Assembly: GCA_964440115.1 (NCBI GenBank)
Contig: CAYTPV010000007.1
Coordinates: 165,020-229,019 of the forward strand
Direction of reading: 5' to 3'
Length of the DNA: 64,000 nt
Source: JAEWWD01 sp964440115
GTDB lineage: Bacteria; Bacillota; Clostridia; Christensenellales; CAG-138
The number at the start of each line of letters is the position of its first letter. Positions within the stretch are counted from its first letter, which is position 1. This document shows positions 9,120 to 17,712 of this stretch, piece by piece. The position numbers were made by a program, and so were the translations under genes. Below the pieces are notes generated by a model. It did not search any database and was not told the origin of the DNA. It saw only the letters and a program-made list of their open reading frames with translations.

Positions 9120-10226
9120 CTAAGAGCTCCGGTGTGTGCTGCCGAATATCAATGCGAACAGAGTTGCCGCCGCTGTCCCCAGCGCACAGGCAAACAGAAT
9201 CGAAAGACCTGAAACCGCATTAATGGCATACATCGACGCAGTCCCGGAGAAGGTTTCTGTACTGTTTGGGAACAGCACTAGCACAACGTAAGCAATGACG
9301 GCCGAGATGACGCCGTGCAGAAGCTTTATTCCAAGATAACGGGCAGGCTTCTTGAACTCAACAAAAGCCATTGCCTGCACCATGATGCTTAAGCCGCCAA
9401 ATGAAATCAAAAAAGTGCACATCGGAAGCGTGTAAAGCACAGGCAATCCTGTTTGGGATATCAGATGGCAGCCGCCTGTCATTTCCAGCAATCCGAGCAG
9501 CAGTCCGTGTGACGGAGAAGAGCCTTTGACTGCTGAGAATGCAGCATCGATGGGCGCGCCCAGCACGGATATCACTTTGAGTTCACTTAGTACCTCGGCA
9601 AGCACCAGGAAAAAGACGACACTGCCGCCCACTTTGAGCATATCCGCCATGCCATCCGTGATGGAAAGCGGCAGTACCCGGTATAGAGGTTCTTGCATCA
9701 GACGAACAGCACGAGGCGGTTCGGCGTATTTCATAGGTTGAAATATTAGCTGCAGCACTGCTACAATAAGACCGCCCGCGTAATGTGACACTGCAAGCGG
9801 AAGGAACAGCCGCAAATCCGAGAACATTCCCCCGGCGACAGCGCCCATCAGAAACATGGGACTGCACAGATTGCAGATCGTGCCAAGCCGTTCCGCTTCC
9901 TCGGCGGATACGCTGCCGGAACGCTGCAGCATACCGCACAGTCTCGCGCCGGAAGGGTAGCCTGAAATCCCGCCCAGCAGCAGCATGGGCAGGGCGTAGC
10001 GGGAAATACGCAGCCGTTTGGAAACGGGATGAAGCAGGTACGCAAGCATGTGCAGCGCGCCGGTGCGTTCCATAAGCGTTGCACTTGCGAAAAACGGGAA
10101 TAACGTTGGCAGCAATGTTCCCCACCAAAGCGAAAGCGCCGTCTGAGCGGCATTCAATGCTGGGCGCGAGAACATGACCAGCGATAAACATAATAAAAAT
10201 GCGGCAAATGCCACGGTGCGCTTCAT
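9120..10226 (-). CDS. ylbJ: YlbJ-like sporulation integral membrane protein
   Basis: A 368-residue polytopic membrane protein, about eight hydrophobic segments, of the nucleoside-recognition (Gate) family subgroup YlbJ. The subgroup signature LLLGGISGYPSGARL is near residue 90. In Bacillus subtilis ylbJ is a sigma-E-dependent gene needed for efficient sporulation, possibly moving small molecules across forespore membranes; that role is inferred here from the match and the spore-forming context. The gene stands alone on the minus strand. GGAGG precedes its ATG, and it is divergent from the patatin gene across a 77-base gap. Confidence 0.85.
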   Translation of the reverse strand: MKRTVAFAAFLLCLSLVMFSRPALNAAQTALSLWWGTLLPTLFPFFASATLMERTGALHMLAYLLHPVSKRLRISRYALPMLLLGGISGYPSGARLCGMLQRSGSVSAEEAERLGTICNLCSPMFLMGAVAGGMFSDLRLFLPLAVSHYAGGLIVAVLQLIFQPMKYAEPPRAVRLMQEPLYRVLPLSITDGMADMLKVGGSVVFFLVLAEVLSELKVISVLGAPIDAAFSAVKGSSPSHGLLLGLLEMTGGCHLISQTGLPVLYTLPMCTFLISFGGLSIMVQAMAFVEFKKPARYLGIKLLHGVISAVIAYVVLVLFPNSTETFSGTASMYAINAVSGLSILFACALGTAAATLFALIFGSTHRSS

Positions 10227-10303
10227 ATGCGCCTCCGGTCCGGAATAAATGGGTACTGTGACGGAATCGTCTGCATTATTCTTATGAAAGGGAAGTGCGT
10301 AGC

Positions 10304-11173
10304 ATGACGAAGACAGTCGGACTTGCGCTTGGCTCCGGCAGTACGAAAGGGATTGCGCATATCGGCGTGATTCAGGTTTTGGAAGAATACGGCGTGCCTA
10401 TTGATATCATTGCCGGGTCAAGTGCCGGTGCAATCATAGGCGCGATTTATGCTGTCGGTACAGATTTGGATATGCTCGGCAAATTCTTTGCCTGTATGAG
10501 CAGTAGGGAATATATGGATATGACATTACCACGCATGGGGAAGGGCGGCCTTGTAAAAGGGGATCGGCTGCAGGAACTTATCCGCGTATTGACGCACGAT
10601 AAGACATTTGATCAGACCCGCATTCCATTTTTGTGTATGGCAGTGGATGTAGAAACCGGAGAACTCATCACATTCCGCGAAGGCAAGAAACTGCATGAAT
10701 GCGTGCGCGCCAGCATGTCCATACCCGGCGTTTTTGTACCGATCCGTATAGACGGCAGGCTATGTGTAGACGGCGGCGTACTCGAACGCGTCCCCTGTAT
10801 ACCGTTGAAAGAGGCGGGGGCTGATGTTGTGATAGGTGTGGATGTGGGCTATCGCGGGGAAACACAGCGCATAGAAACGCCCAGCGTTCGAAACTTGCTT
10901 GACAACGCGCTGGATATCATGCAATGGGAAATTACGCGCCTTCGTACTGAAGCTGCGGATATCATGCTTACGCCCAATGTACGTGGGATGATGAAACGGT
11001 TTTCTACAGTGCGAACGGACGATTGCATTTGCGAAGGCAGGCGGGTTGCAGAAGAAGCTATGCCCCGCATATTGGAAGTATTAAAAGAAAAGGGCATACC
11101 TCTCAAGCCCAAATTCGGTATCAAAGAACGATGGGCGGCTGAGAAAAATCGCGAACCGGACTGTCCTGCTTAG
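10304..11173 (+). CDS. Patatin-like phospholipase
   Basis: The 289-residue protein is a bacterial patatin-like lipid acyl hydrolase. The oxyanion-hole loop is LGSGSTKG near residue 10, the nucleophile elbow GSSAG places Ser40 as nucleophile, and the DGG motif supplies Asp156, completing the Ser-Asp dyad. No signal peptide or membrane segment is seen, so it should act in the cytoplasm or at the inner membrane face. The ATG at 10304 is chosen with AAAGGGA 10 bases upstream; a GTG at 10295 would abut that site. Its last 53 bases overlap the 3' end of the convergent tmcAL gene. Confidence 0.85.
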   Translation: MTKTVGLALGSGSTKGIAHIGVIQVLEEYGVPIDIIAGSSAGAIIGAIYAVGTDLDMLGKFFACMSSREYMDMTLPRMGKGGLVKGDRLQELIRVLTHDKTFDQTRIPFLCMAVDVETGELITFREGKKLHECVRASMSIPGVFVPIRIDGRLCVDGGVLERVPCIPLKEAGADVVIGVDVGYRGETQRIETPSVRNLLDNALDIMQWEITRLRTEAADIMLTPNVRGMMKRFSTVRTDDCICEGRRVAEEAMPRILEVLKEKGIPLKPKFGIKERWAAEKNREPDCPA

Positions 11174-12326
11174 CTAAAAGTGCGTAAATATCATGTGCAC
11201 GCATGTCCAGATCAATGAGAGCCTGCGCAGCAGACGGACAATTTTCAATATCAGCACGCCGAATGAGCAGCGGCAGTGTCCTTTTATGGCCGATTGCGGA
11301 AAGCAGCGGCCGCGCGCTTCTCTTAAAACCAAGCACGCGCAAATATAACGCGTCGTCTTCCATCGTGCTTCTGGAAAGGTTTTTTGTTATGCCTATCAGA
11401 GCGCTCATTGCGATACGCTTGCAGCGTGCCATCGTATACCGCTTGCTTTTGAGCATGGAAAATAACTGTTCTAAGCTGACAGCCTGCCGTGCGGAACGGT
11501 ACAGCACGTTTTCAAACCCTTCCTGCACATCGGGAAGTTCAGCTATTTCTTTTACGCTCATGCGGCGCAGCGCATACAGCATAAGCATTTCGGCGTCCGC
11601 CAATCCGATGGGGCGAATGCCACCGATCTGGAACCTTCCGGCAATATACATGGGCATGCCATTCATGGCAAGCGGGTCGCCCTTAAACAAGGCTTCCCGT
11701 ATTGCCGTTGCGCTGGAAAAGGCGCCTGTGAGTTCCGCATCGTTATATCCTCCGCCTTGCCGGTGTATGGCGATAGGCCGTGCATCCGGCGCGTATTTTT
11801 TTAAATACCGAATATACTCCATTCCTAAAATGCTGTTAGGCGAACGCAGAGTTTCAAGCAAAGCGGGGGAGGCCCCGCATGCTTCCAATGCGTCATATCG
11901 TGCCCTGGGGTAGGATTTTCCGAGAGAAAGCTGTTCTCGGAGGGATTGCAAAAATGCGGGCGGTTCTTCACTGAGCGCTTGCGCGGCTTGTTCTAGCGAA
12001 GAAATATCCGGCGTTTCGCTGCCAAAGCAAAGAGAATGTAATACGCCTGTACCGGCAAGAATTTTTACGCCTCCCGCAGCAAAGCGCTCAGCACTGCTTA
12101 ACGCGCAGGCAGCCGGAAGCTCCAGTACAAGATCAGCTCCGGCTTCAAGTGCCCATTGTGTCCGGATATATTTATCGGCTACAGCCGGTTCACCGCGCTG
12201 TACGTAATCGCCGCTCATGACGACTATGACATAGTCGCTATTGGAAGCCATCCGTGCCTGCTGCAGATGATAAACATGTCCGTTATGCAGAGGATTATAT
12301 TCCGCAATAATACCTGTCACACGCAT
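11121..12326 (-). CDS. tmcAL: tRNA(Met) cytidine acetate ligase TmcAL
   Basis: The 401-residue protein starts with MRVTGIIAEYNPLHNGHVYH, the HxGH nucleotidyltransferase motif of the YlbM/TmcAL family. TmcAL uses ATP and acetate to form N4-acetylcytidine at the wobble position of elongator tRNA-Met. The family was formerly called nucleotidyltransferase YlbM and is often linked to ylbJ, which is two genes away. It is divergent from pta, so one 218-base region holds both promoters. The link to acetate is also metabolic, since Pta-AckA next door handles acetyl phosphate and acetate, though a regulatory connection is only a guess. The 3' end overlaps the patatin gene by 53 bases. Confidence 0.9.
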   Translation of the reverse strand: MRVTGIIAEYNPLHNGHVYHLQQARMASNSDYVIVVMSGDYVQRGEPAVADKYIRTQWALEAGADLVLELPAACALSSAERFAAGGVKILAGTGVLHSLCFGSETPDISSLEQAAQALSEEPPAFLQSLREQLSLGKSYPRARYDALEACGASPALLETLRSPNSILGMEYIRYLKKYAPDARPIAIHRQGGGYNDAELTGAFSSATAIREALFKGDPLAMNGMPMYIAGRFQIGGIRPIGLADAEMLMLYALRRMSVKEIAELPDVQEGFENVLYRSARQAVSLEQLFSMLKSKRYTMARCKRIAMSALIGITKNLSRSTMEDDALYLRVLGFKRSARPLLSAIGHKRTLPLLIRRADIENCPSAAQALIDLDMRAHDIYALLAKQDSPVRDFSQPPIVL

Positions 12327-12401
12327 GAATGCTGATCTCCCTTCCGGTTTTCATCTATTTTATCACATACGGCCTGCCAATAAAAAGTTGACTCGAAACG
12401 A

Positions 12402-12417
12402 AAAAAACACGTTTTTT
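12402..12417. promoter_or_regulatory. Inverted repeat AAAAAAC-AC-GTTTTTT upstream of pta
   Basis: A 7-base perfect inverted repeat with a 2-base centre lies between the divergent tmcAL and pta genes, about 27 bases upstream of the predicted pta -10 box. Its position fits an operator for one or both genes, but no known regulator is assigned; the A/T-tract composition could also arise by chance. Confidence 0.3.
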
Positions 12418-12440
12418 ACGTATCCTAATGTGGAATATTG

Positions 12441-12449
12441 TGATATAAT
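12441..12449 (+). promoter_or_regulatory. Extended -10 promoter of pta-ackA
   Basis: TGATATAAT is an extended -10 element (TG, one base, then perfect TATAAT at 12444-12449). No convincing -35 box sits 17 bases upstream, which is allowed for extended -10 promoters. It is the only strong candidate in the 218 bases before pta and leaves a leader of about 90 bases. Confidence 0.6.
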
Positions 12450-12544
12450 TTTCGGGGTTAAGGGATAAAAACCCGTACTGCTATCAATTATACAGTTTAT
12501 AATGTCTGTGTTTTTATAAATAGGAAGGAGCGGAAATCAAAAAT

Positions 12545-13546
12545 ATGTCGGCGTTAATTGAAGGCATCCGAGCAAAAGCAAAAAGCAACAAGAAGCACAT
12601 CCTATTACCCGAAGGAACGGAAGAGCGTACTATTCAGGCATCTGCTATTATTGTTAATGAAGGCATTGCAGATGTCACACTGCTGGGGAAAGAGTCGGAT
12701 ATCCGCGCTGCTGCGGACAAGCTGGGTGTATCCCTCAATGGTATTGGCATTATCGATCCCGAAGTATCAGCAGAATTGCCATCCTATATCGAGAAATACT
12801 ATGAAATGCGCAAAACCAAGGGCGTTACTCCTGAAATCGCCAGTGAGACGATGAGGAATACGCTCTTTTTTGCGGCCATGATGGTAAAAGAGCAAAAGGC
12901 AGACGGTATGGTCGCGGGCGCAATCAGCACGACTGGCGACACACTTCGCCCGGGCCTTCAGATTATCAAAATGGCAAAAGGCATTTCCGTTGTTTCCAGC
13001 TGCTTTATCATGGATGTTCCCAATAAGGCCTATGGCCATGACGGTCTGCTGATATTCGGCGACTGCGCTGTCAATCCCAATCCCACGGCCGAACAGCTTG
13101 CGGCAATCGCCATTTCTTCCGCTGCTACCGGAAAAGCGCTTTGCGGTATGGAACCGCGCGTTGCGATGCTTTCGTTCTCCACGAAGGGCAGTGCGAAGCA
13201 TGAACTGGTGGATAAGGTCGTAGAAGCTACCAAATTGGTCAAGGAACTTGCACCCAGCCTCAACGTGGATGGCGAACTGCAGGCAGATGCGGCGCTGGTG
13301 GAGAAGGTCGGACAGCTCAAATCGCCCGGCAGCCCTGTTGCGGGCAAAGCGAATGTTATGATATTCCCGGATCTGCAGGCAGGCAATATCGGATACAAGC
13401 TGGTGCAGCGTCTTGCCGGAGCGGAAGCAATCGGCCCCGTATGCCAGGGTTTTGCGCGTCCCATCAACGATCTTTCCCGCGGATGCAGCGTGGAGGATAT
13501 CGTGAACGTAGTCGCTATTACCGCCGTGCAGGCGCAGGAGATATAA
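12545..13546 (+). CDS. pta: Phosphate acetyltransferase
   Basis: The 333-residue protein is a short, catalytic-domain-only phosphotransacetylase, as usual in Firmicutes. It converts acetyl-CoA and phosphate to acetyl phosphate and CoA. Recognisable stretches are HILLPEGTEERTIQA near the start, GMVAGAISTTGDTLRPGLQ in the middle and LQAGNIGYKLVQRLAGAEA near the end. Acetate kinase follows after 10 bases, giving the standard pta-ackA substrate-level phosphorylation module of a fermenting anaerobe. The nearest purine-rich site (GGAAGGAG) is unusually far, about 15 bases from the ATG. Confidence 0.95.
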   Translation: MSALIEGIRAKAKSNKKHILLPEGTEERTIQASAIIVNEGIADVTLLGKESDIRAAADKLGVSLNGIGIIDPEVSAELPSYIEKYYEMRKTKGVTPEIASETMRNTLFFAAMMVKEQKADGMVAGAISTTGDTLRPGLQIIKMAKGISVVSSCFIMDVPNKAYGHDGLLIFGDCAVNPNPTAEQLAAIAISSAATGKALCGMEPRVAMLSFSTKGSAKHELVDKVVEATKLVKELAPSLNVDGELQADAALVEKVGQLKSPGSPVAGKANVMIFPDLQAGNIGYKLVQRLAGAEAIGPVCQGFARPINDLSRGCSVEDIVNVVAITAVQAQEI

Positions 13547-13556
13547 GGAGGAAGCC

Positions 13557-14762
13557 ATGAATATACTCGTCGTAAACGCGGGAAGCAGCTCACTCAAATA
13601 TCAGCTGATCGATGTTAAGAACGAAACCGTAATCGCAAAAGGTCTTTGCGAACGCATCGGCATTCCGGATTCCAAGCTCGTTTACAAACCGGCAGGCAAA
13701 GGTTCGCATGAGATTAAAAAAGATATGCGCGACCATACCGACGCCATCCGTATGGTATTGGATGCCCTGATCGATCCCGAAATCGGCGTCATCAAGGATA
13801 TGAAAGAGATCGCTGCGGTAGGTCACCGTTTGGTCCATGGCGGCGAAAAATTTACCGGCACGGTACTCATCACTGATGAGATACTTGCTACAATGGAAGA
13901 ACTCACGGAACTTGCACCGCTGCATAATCCTGCAAACCTGATGGGAATAAGGGCCTGCAAGGCGATCATGAAGGATACCCCGATGGGTGGTGTATTCGAT
14001 ACAGCGTTCCATCAGACCATGCCGAAAAAAGCATATCTTTACGCATTGCCTTATGAGGCGTATACTGAAATGAAGATACGTCGTTACGGCTTCCACGGAA
14101 CGTCGCATCGTTATGTCTCCCAGAAGGCTATTGAAAAACTCAACAAGCCGGCGGAAGAGACGAAGATCATCACCTGCCACCTTGGTAATGGTTCCAGTAT
14201 TGCAGCCATACTTGGCGGCAAGAGCGTGGATACCTCCATGGGGTATACGCCGCTCGAAGGGTTGCCCATGGGCACCCGCTGCGGCGATATCGATCCCGCG
14301 ATCGTGACTCAGCTGATGAGTAAAAAGGGTTGGAGCACTGCGGAAGTAGATGCATACCTGAATAAGGTGAGCGGTATGCAGGGGCTTTCCGGTGTATCTT
14401 CCGATTTCCGCGATTTGTGGAGTGCGGCTGAAGCTGGCAACGAACGCGCCAAAGCCGCTCTGGAAGTTTTCTGCTACAAGGTGAAGCGCTATATCGGCGC
14501 TTATGCTGCAGCCATGAACGGCGTGGACGCCATCGTGTTCACGGCTGGTGTTGGTGAAAACGATCGGGATGTACGTGCATGGGTGTGCGAGGATATGGAA
14601 TACCTTGGTGTCGATTTCGACGCTGAGGCCAACAAAACCTGCCCGCGTGGAGAGGAAGCCGAAATCAGCAAGCCGAACAGCCGCGTAAAGGTGTTTGTCA
14701 TCCCGACGGATGAAGAAATGATGATTGCGCGCGATACGGCTAGCGTCGTCGGTATCAAATAG
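13557..14762 (+). CDS. ackA: Acetate kinase
   Basis: The 401-residue protein begins MNILVVNAGSSSLKYQLID, the ASKHA-fold phosphate-binding signature of acetate kinase, and carries the second signature MGTRCGDIDPAIV. It transfers the phosphate of acetyl phosphate to ADP, making ATP and acetate, the final step of the pathway begun by Pta. It is preceded by AAGGAGG and is 10 bases downstream of pta. The SCIFF peptide gene starts only 23 bases after the stop codon, so the primary transcript likely runs on into scfA. Confidence 0.97.
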   Translation: MNILVVNAGSSSLKYQLIDVKNETVIAKGLCERIGIPDSKLVYKPAGKGSHEIKKDMRDHTDAIRMVLDALIDPEIGVIKDMKEIAAVGHRLVHGGEKFTGTVLITDEILATMEELTELAPLHNPANLMGIRACKAIMKDTPMGGVFDTAFHQTMPKKAYLYALPYEAYTEMKIRRYGFHGTSHRYVSQKAIEKLNKPAEETKIITCHLGNGSSIAAILGGKSVDTSMGYTPLEGLPMGTRCGDIDPAIVTQLMSKKGWSTAEVDAYLNKVSGMQGLSGVSSDFRDLWSAAEAGNERAKAALEVFCYKVKRYIGAYAAAMNGVDAIVFTAGVGENDRDVRAWVCEDMEYLGVDFDAEANKTCPRGEEAEISKPNSRVKVFVIPTDEEMMIARDTASVVGIK

Positions 14763-14785
14763 CAATCAAAACGGAGGTACCTTAA

Positions 14786-14929
14786 ATGAAGCATGTACAG
14801 ACCATTCAGAAGCCCTGCATAAAGGCTGGCGAACATACCGGCTGCGGCGAATGCCAGGCCAGCTGTCAGTCCGCCTGCAAGACAAGCTGCACCGTCGCCA
14901 ATCAGTCCTGCCAGAAAGAAAAGAAATAA
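14786..14929 (+). CDS. scfA: SCIFF ribosomal peptide precursor (six-cysteine peptide), with an extra cysteine
   Basis: A 47-residue Cys-rich peptide starting MKHVQTIQK, with a strong GGAGG site ahead of its ATG. It matches the SCIFF family, near-universal in Clostridia: a RiPP precursor in which a radical SAM enzyme installs thioether crosslinks. The conserved core is CGECQASCQSACKTSCTVAN followed by QSC. Cysteines fall at residues 11, 20, 23, 27, 31, 35 and 42. The last six are the family's six; Cys11 in the leader is additional. Its maturase scfB starts 86 bases downstream after a hairpin. The biological function of SCIFF is unknown. Confidence 0.93.
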   Translation: MKHVQTIQKPCIKAGEHTGCGECQASCQSACKTSCTVANQSCQKEKK

Positions 14930-14944
14930 ATTGCTTTTAAATGA

Positions 14945-14967
14945 CGGGCGGGCATTTTGCCCGCCCG
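14945..14967 (+). terminator. Stem-loop between scfA and scfB
   Basis: A perfect 10-bp stem (CGGGCGGGCA with TGCCCGCCCG) closes a TTT loop, followed by GCATTTTG rather than a clean U-run. It may be a partial terminator that makes scfA transcripts more abundant than scfB, or an mRNA 3' protector. The same 10-bp stem occurs at 19742-19764. Confidence 0.55.
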
Positions 14968-15015
14968 GCATTTTGCTGTTCCAAAACATTGTATACGAAA
15001 TCCGGAGGTCATTCC

Positions 15016-16359
15016 TTGATACACGCGTTCACCTTTTACGATCCCATATCCAGCACCAAACGCTATCTTTTGCTGGATGTTGAAAGTGGAGCCGTTCACC
15101 GTTTGGATGAATCGGCATATGTAATCGCCCGCTCCATCGAACTGGGGCAAGATCCGTATTGCGCCGGCCCTTCGAAGGAAGAAGTCGAAGAGATACTTGC
15201 GGAGTTTGAAAGCCTGCGGCAAGACGGCCTGCTTTTTTCATCGGAGCAGGAAGCGCCTGTACGAAAAGAGACCACGCAAGTGATAAAGGCTATGTGCCTG
15301 CATGTAGCGCATGATTGCAATCTGCGCTGCAAATACTGCTTTGCTTCGACCGGAGAATTTCACGGTTCACGTATGCTGATGACGGCAGAAGTCGGCAGGG
15401 CGGCGCTGGATTTCTTGATTGCACATTCCGGAAAGCGGCAGCATTTGGAAGTTGATCTTTTCGGCGGGGAACCGCTGTTAAATTTTGATGTGTTGTGCGA
15501 GATCGTGGCTTACGGCCGTGAACTGGAACGAAAACACAACAAAATCATCCGTTTTACCGTTACGACAAACGGTCTTGCGCTGACCCCTGACAAAATCGAA
15601 TACCTCAATCGCGAGATGCATAATATCGTACTGAGTCTGGACGGCCGCAGAGAAATCCACGATGAACTGCGCCCGACTGTGAACGGCAAGGGTTCGTTCG
15701 ACGCGATTGCAGAAAAGGCGCTTGCGCTGGTGGAGGCAAGAGGAGACAGGGAGTATTATATCCGCGGAACTTTTACAAATCGAAACCTCGATTTCACTGC
15801 GGACGTGAAAGCACTCCGGAATATGGGATTTGAACAGCTCTCTCTGGAGCCTGTTGTACTGCCCAAAGACAATCCTTATGCGATTGAAGAAAAGCATGTT
15901 CAGAGCATTCTTGACGAATACGATAAGCTTGCGGCTTATGTTATGCAAAGCAGGCAGGATGGGAATTGGCTGAATTTCTTTCACTTTATGTTGGATATGG
16001 ATCATGGTCCGTGTCTCAAAAAGCGCATCACAGGCTGTGGAGCCGGCACGGAATATGTTGCCATAACGCCGGATGGAGATATTTATCCCTGCCATCAGTT
16101 TGTCGGTGAAGAAGGGTTTGCAATGGGAAATGTGCTTACAGGCACGTTTGACGATACCATGCAGCAGCCTTTTCAATCTTGCAATGTACGCACGAAACCC
16201 GCATGCCGGGATTGCTGGGCTAAGTATTTCTGCAGCGGGGGATGCGCAGCGAACGCATGGAAATATAACCGGGATATCCATGTTCCGGATGAGATTACCT
16301 GTACATTCGAGCGTAAGCGTACGGAGTGCGCGATAGGGATCAATACATGTGACAGATAG
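15016..16359 (+). CDS. scfB: SCIFF maturase, radical SAM/SPASM thioether synthase
   Basis: The 447-residue protein has an N-terminal RiPP-recognition-like region (about 1-90), a radical SAM core with the motif CNLRCKYC (Cys101, Cys105, Cys108) and a C-terminal SPASM domain with auxiliary-cluster cysteines, including CRDCWAKYFCSGGCA. The family forms thioether bonds between Cys thiols and partner residues in the SCIFF peptide encoded directly upstream. A TTG start at 15016 is chosen: GGAGG stands about 8 bases upstream, and the resulting N-terminus (MIHAFTFYD) matches the family start. The frame stays open further upstream through the hairpin but has no start with a binding site. Confidence 0.93.
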   Translation: MIHAFTFYDPISSTKRYLLLDVESGAVHRLDESAYVIARSIELGQDPYCAGPSKEEVEEILAEFESLRQDGLLFSSEQEAPVRKETTQVIKAMCLHVAHDCNLRCKYCFASTGEFHGSRMLMTAEVGRAALDFLIAHSGKRQHLEVDLFGGEPLLNFDVLCEIVAYGRELERKHNKIIRFTVTTNGLALTPDKIEYLNREMHNIVLSLDGRREIHDELRPTVNGKGSFDAIAEKALALVEARGDREYYIRGTFTNRNLDFTADVKALRNMGFEQLSLEPVVLPKDNPYAIEEKHVQSILDEYDKLAAYVMQSRQDGNWLNFFHFMLDMDHGPCLKKRITGCGAGTEYVAITPDGDIYPCHQFVGEEGFAMGNVLTGTFDDTMQQPFQSCNVRTKPACRDCWAKYFCSGGCAANAWKYNRDIHVPDEITCTFERKRTECAIGINTCDR

Positions 16360-16379
16360 CATATGGAGGGGGAGTCAGG

Positions 16380-17306
16380 ATGCGTCCTGCCTGTATCAAA
16401 ACCATTGTTGTTTGCCTTGTCAGCGTTATGCTGACTGGCTGCTCAAGCGAGTCGGCAATTATACGCGGACCTGCAGGCGTGCCGCAAGGCCTTCCTAAAA
16501 AACACACAGTAGAGGTTGTTTTTACTCCCCAGCCGGAAGCTGCGGGAAAATCTTCGGTGCCAAAAGCATCTGCTTCGCCATCTCCTAAAATTTCAATAAC
16601 GCCAAGTGTTCAGGCAATGCCCGTTCAGGAACTCGCGGCGAAAGAACTGCCTTTTTCTGAGCTTGCACCCACTACAACGATGTCATTCGAAGAACTCGTC
16701 GGGGATAACGGTATTTACGAAGAGCCGGAAGGATATCCATCGCCGGATACATTCCGCGTTATTGTAGATCTAAGGTATCAGGTCGTGCTCGTTTATAAGC
16801 GTTCCGCAAGCGGAGAATACAACGTTCCCGTACGATACATGCTCTGCTCGACAGGCAAATCAACGACTCCCACACCTCGCGGCAGCTTTTCGGCGGGAGA
16901 CAGTCGAGTTCGTTTCGGGCTTTTCGTTAACAATGGTGTCTATGGGCAGTATTGGACTCAAATCACGCGAAGAATCTATTTTCATTCCATATTGTATACA
17001 AAAAAGAATGCCGGAAGCTATACCAAGACTTCCTATAATCAGCTTGGCAAAAGAGTTTCCCACGGTTGTGTGCGTCTTTTGGTGCCCGATGCGCGATGGG
17101 TGTATTATCATGTCGCGCCCGGCACTTCCATAGAGATTCGTAAGGGAGATGCGGCCGATACCAAGACTGCTTCCATACGCGAACAGCTGACACGCCCTAA
17201 GCTCCCCGATACCAGGCAAACCTTGGAGCCGGGTGAAGTGCCTTACACCGATACATGGACTATTGAAACCTATCTCAAGCATTACAAGACCGTTCCAGCC
17301 GTATAG
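16380..17306 (+). CDS. L,D-transpeptidase (YkuD) lipoprotein
   Basis: The 308-residue protein has a lipoprotein signal peptide with lipobox LTGC, so Cys21 is the likely lipidation site. A low-complexity Pro/Ser/Ala linker follows (about 45-90), then a YkuD catalytic domain (about 120-250) with the signature SHGCVRL, where Cys230 is the nucleophile. YkuD enzymes form 3-3 crosslinks in peptidoglycan or attach proteins to it, so the protein should sit on the outer face of the membrane. GGAGGGGG lies just before its ATG. It follows scfB after 20 bases and may be co-transcribed, though no functional tie to SCIFF is known. Confidence 0.9.
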   Translation: MRPACIKTIVVCLVSVMLTGCSSESAIIRGPAGVPQGLPKKHTVEVVFTPQPEAAGKSSVPKASASPSPKISITPSVQAMPVQELAAKELPFSELAPTTTMSFEELVGDNGIYEEPEGYPSPDTFRVIVDLRYQVVLVYKRSASGEYNVPVRYMLCSTGKSTTPTPRGSFSAGDSRVRFGLFVNNGVYGQYWTQITRRIYFHSILYTKKNAGSYTKTSYNQLGKRVSHGCVRLLVPDARWVYYHVAPGTSIEIRKGDAADTKTASIREQLTRPKLPDTRQTLEPGEVPYTDTWTIETYLKHYKTVPAV

Positions 17307-17360
17307 TATAAATCGGGAATTCCTGGCTTCAGAGTGTCTACAAACCCTCTATGGGGGTGT

Positions 17361-17592
17361 GGGGGATTCGATAATCCCCCATTTTCAATCCGATTTGACG
17401 ACATGCGCGTCAATCGGTGAAAAGAATGCAGCCGTGAGCTGCATTTTAACCACAAGGGTGGCATTTGTGCCAAAGGCCAAACGCATAGCTCCTTAATGAA
17501 ATCCCGAAAGTGCAAGCATTTTCGGGGGAAAACCCATCGGCAAAGTCCAAAGGACTTTATCGATGGCCTGATAAGCCGGGATTTCCCGGCTT
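17361..17592 (+). ncRNA. Candidate structured noncoding RNA ending in a terminator
   Basis: The 406-base gap between the L,D-transpeptidase and secD holds no convincing gene but a dense series of inverted repeats, read here on the plus strand. Stems are 17361-17380 (GGGGGATT), 17390-17417 (CCGATT...AATCGG), 17425-17445 (AATGCAGC), 17503-17526 (CCCGAAA), a compound stem 17534-17566 (CCATCG closing an inner AAAGTCC hairpin), and a terminator 17573-17592 (AAGCCGGG-ATTT-CCCGGCTT) followed by ATTTTAT. The terminator sets the strand. The conserved-looking single-stranded purine stretches suggest a real RNA. From memory its 3' half resembles the raiA RNA class of Firmicutes, but I cannot confirm this. 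No promoter was recognised immediately upstream. Confidence 0.5.
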
Positions 17593-17599
17593 ATTTTAT
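17573..17599 (+). terminator. Intrinsic terminator of the candidate RNA / upstream operon
   Basis: An 8-bp GC-rich stem (AAGCCGGG with CCCGGCTT) around an ATTT loop is followed by ATTTTAT. It ends the structured stretch upstream of secD. Confidence 0.65.
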
Positions 17600-17712
17600 G
17601 TGGAAATGAAGGTTATAGGGCCGCCGAGGCACAACAGCTCCCTTTCTACTTGCATCGGGACATGCTCTGTGACATAATAGGTACGTTGCTATGAACGAAG
17701 GAGGAATGCGTA

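Noticed and set aside
13590..14765. A long (391-codon) minus-strand open frame opposite ackA
   Set aside because: It is the antisense shadow of a highly conserved gene; its translation resembles no family and it has no binding site.
17233..17515. Short open frames on both strands in the hairpin-rich stretch before secD
   Set aside because: They cross stems of the proposed RNA, lack start sites with a binding sequence and resemble no family; peptides like these are often mis-annotated within structured RNAs.
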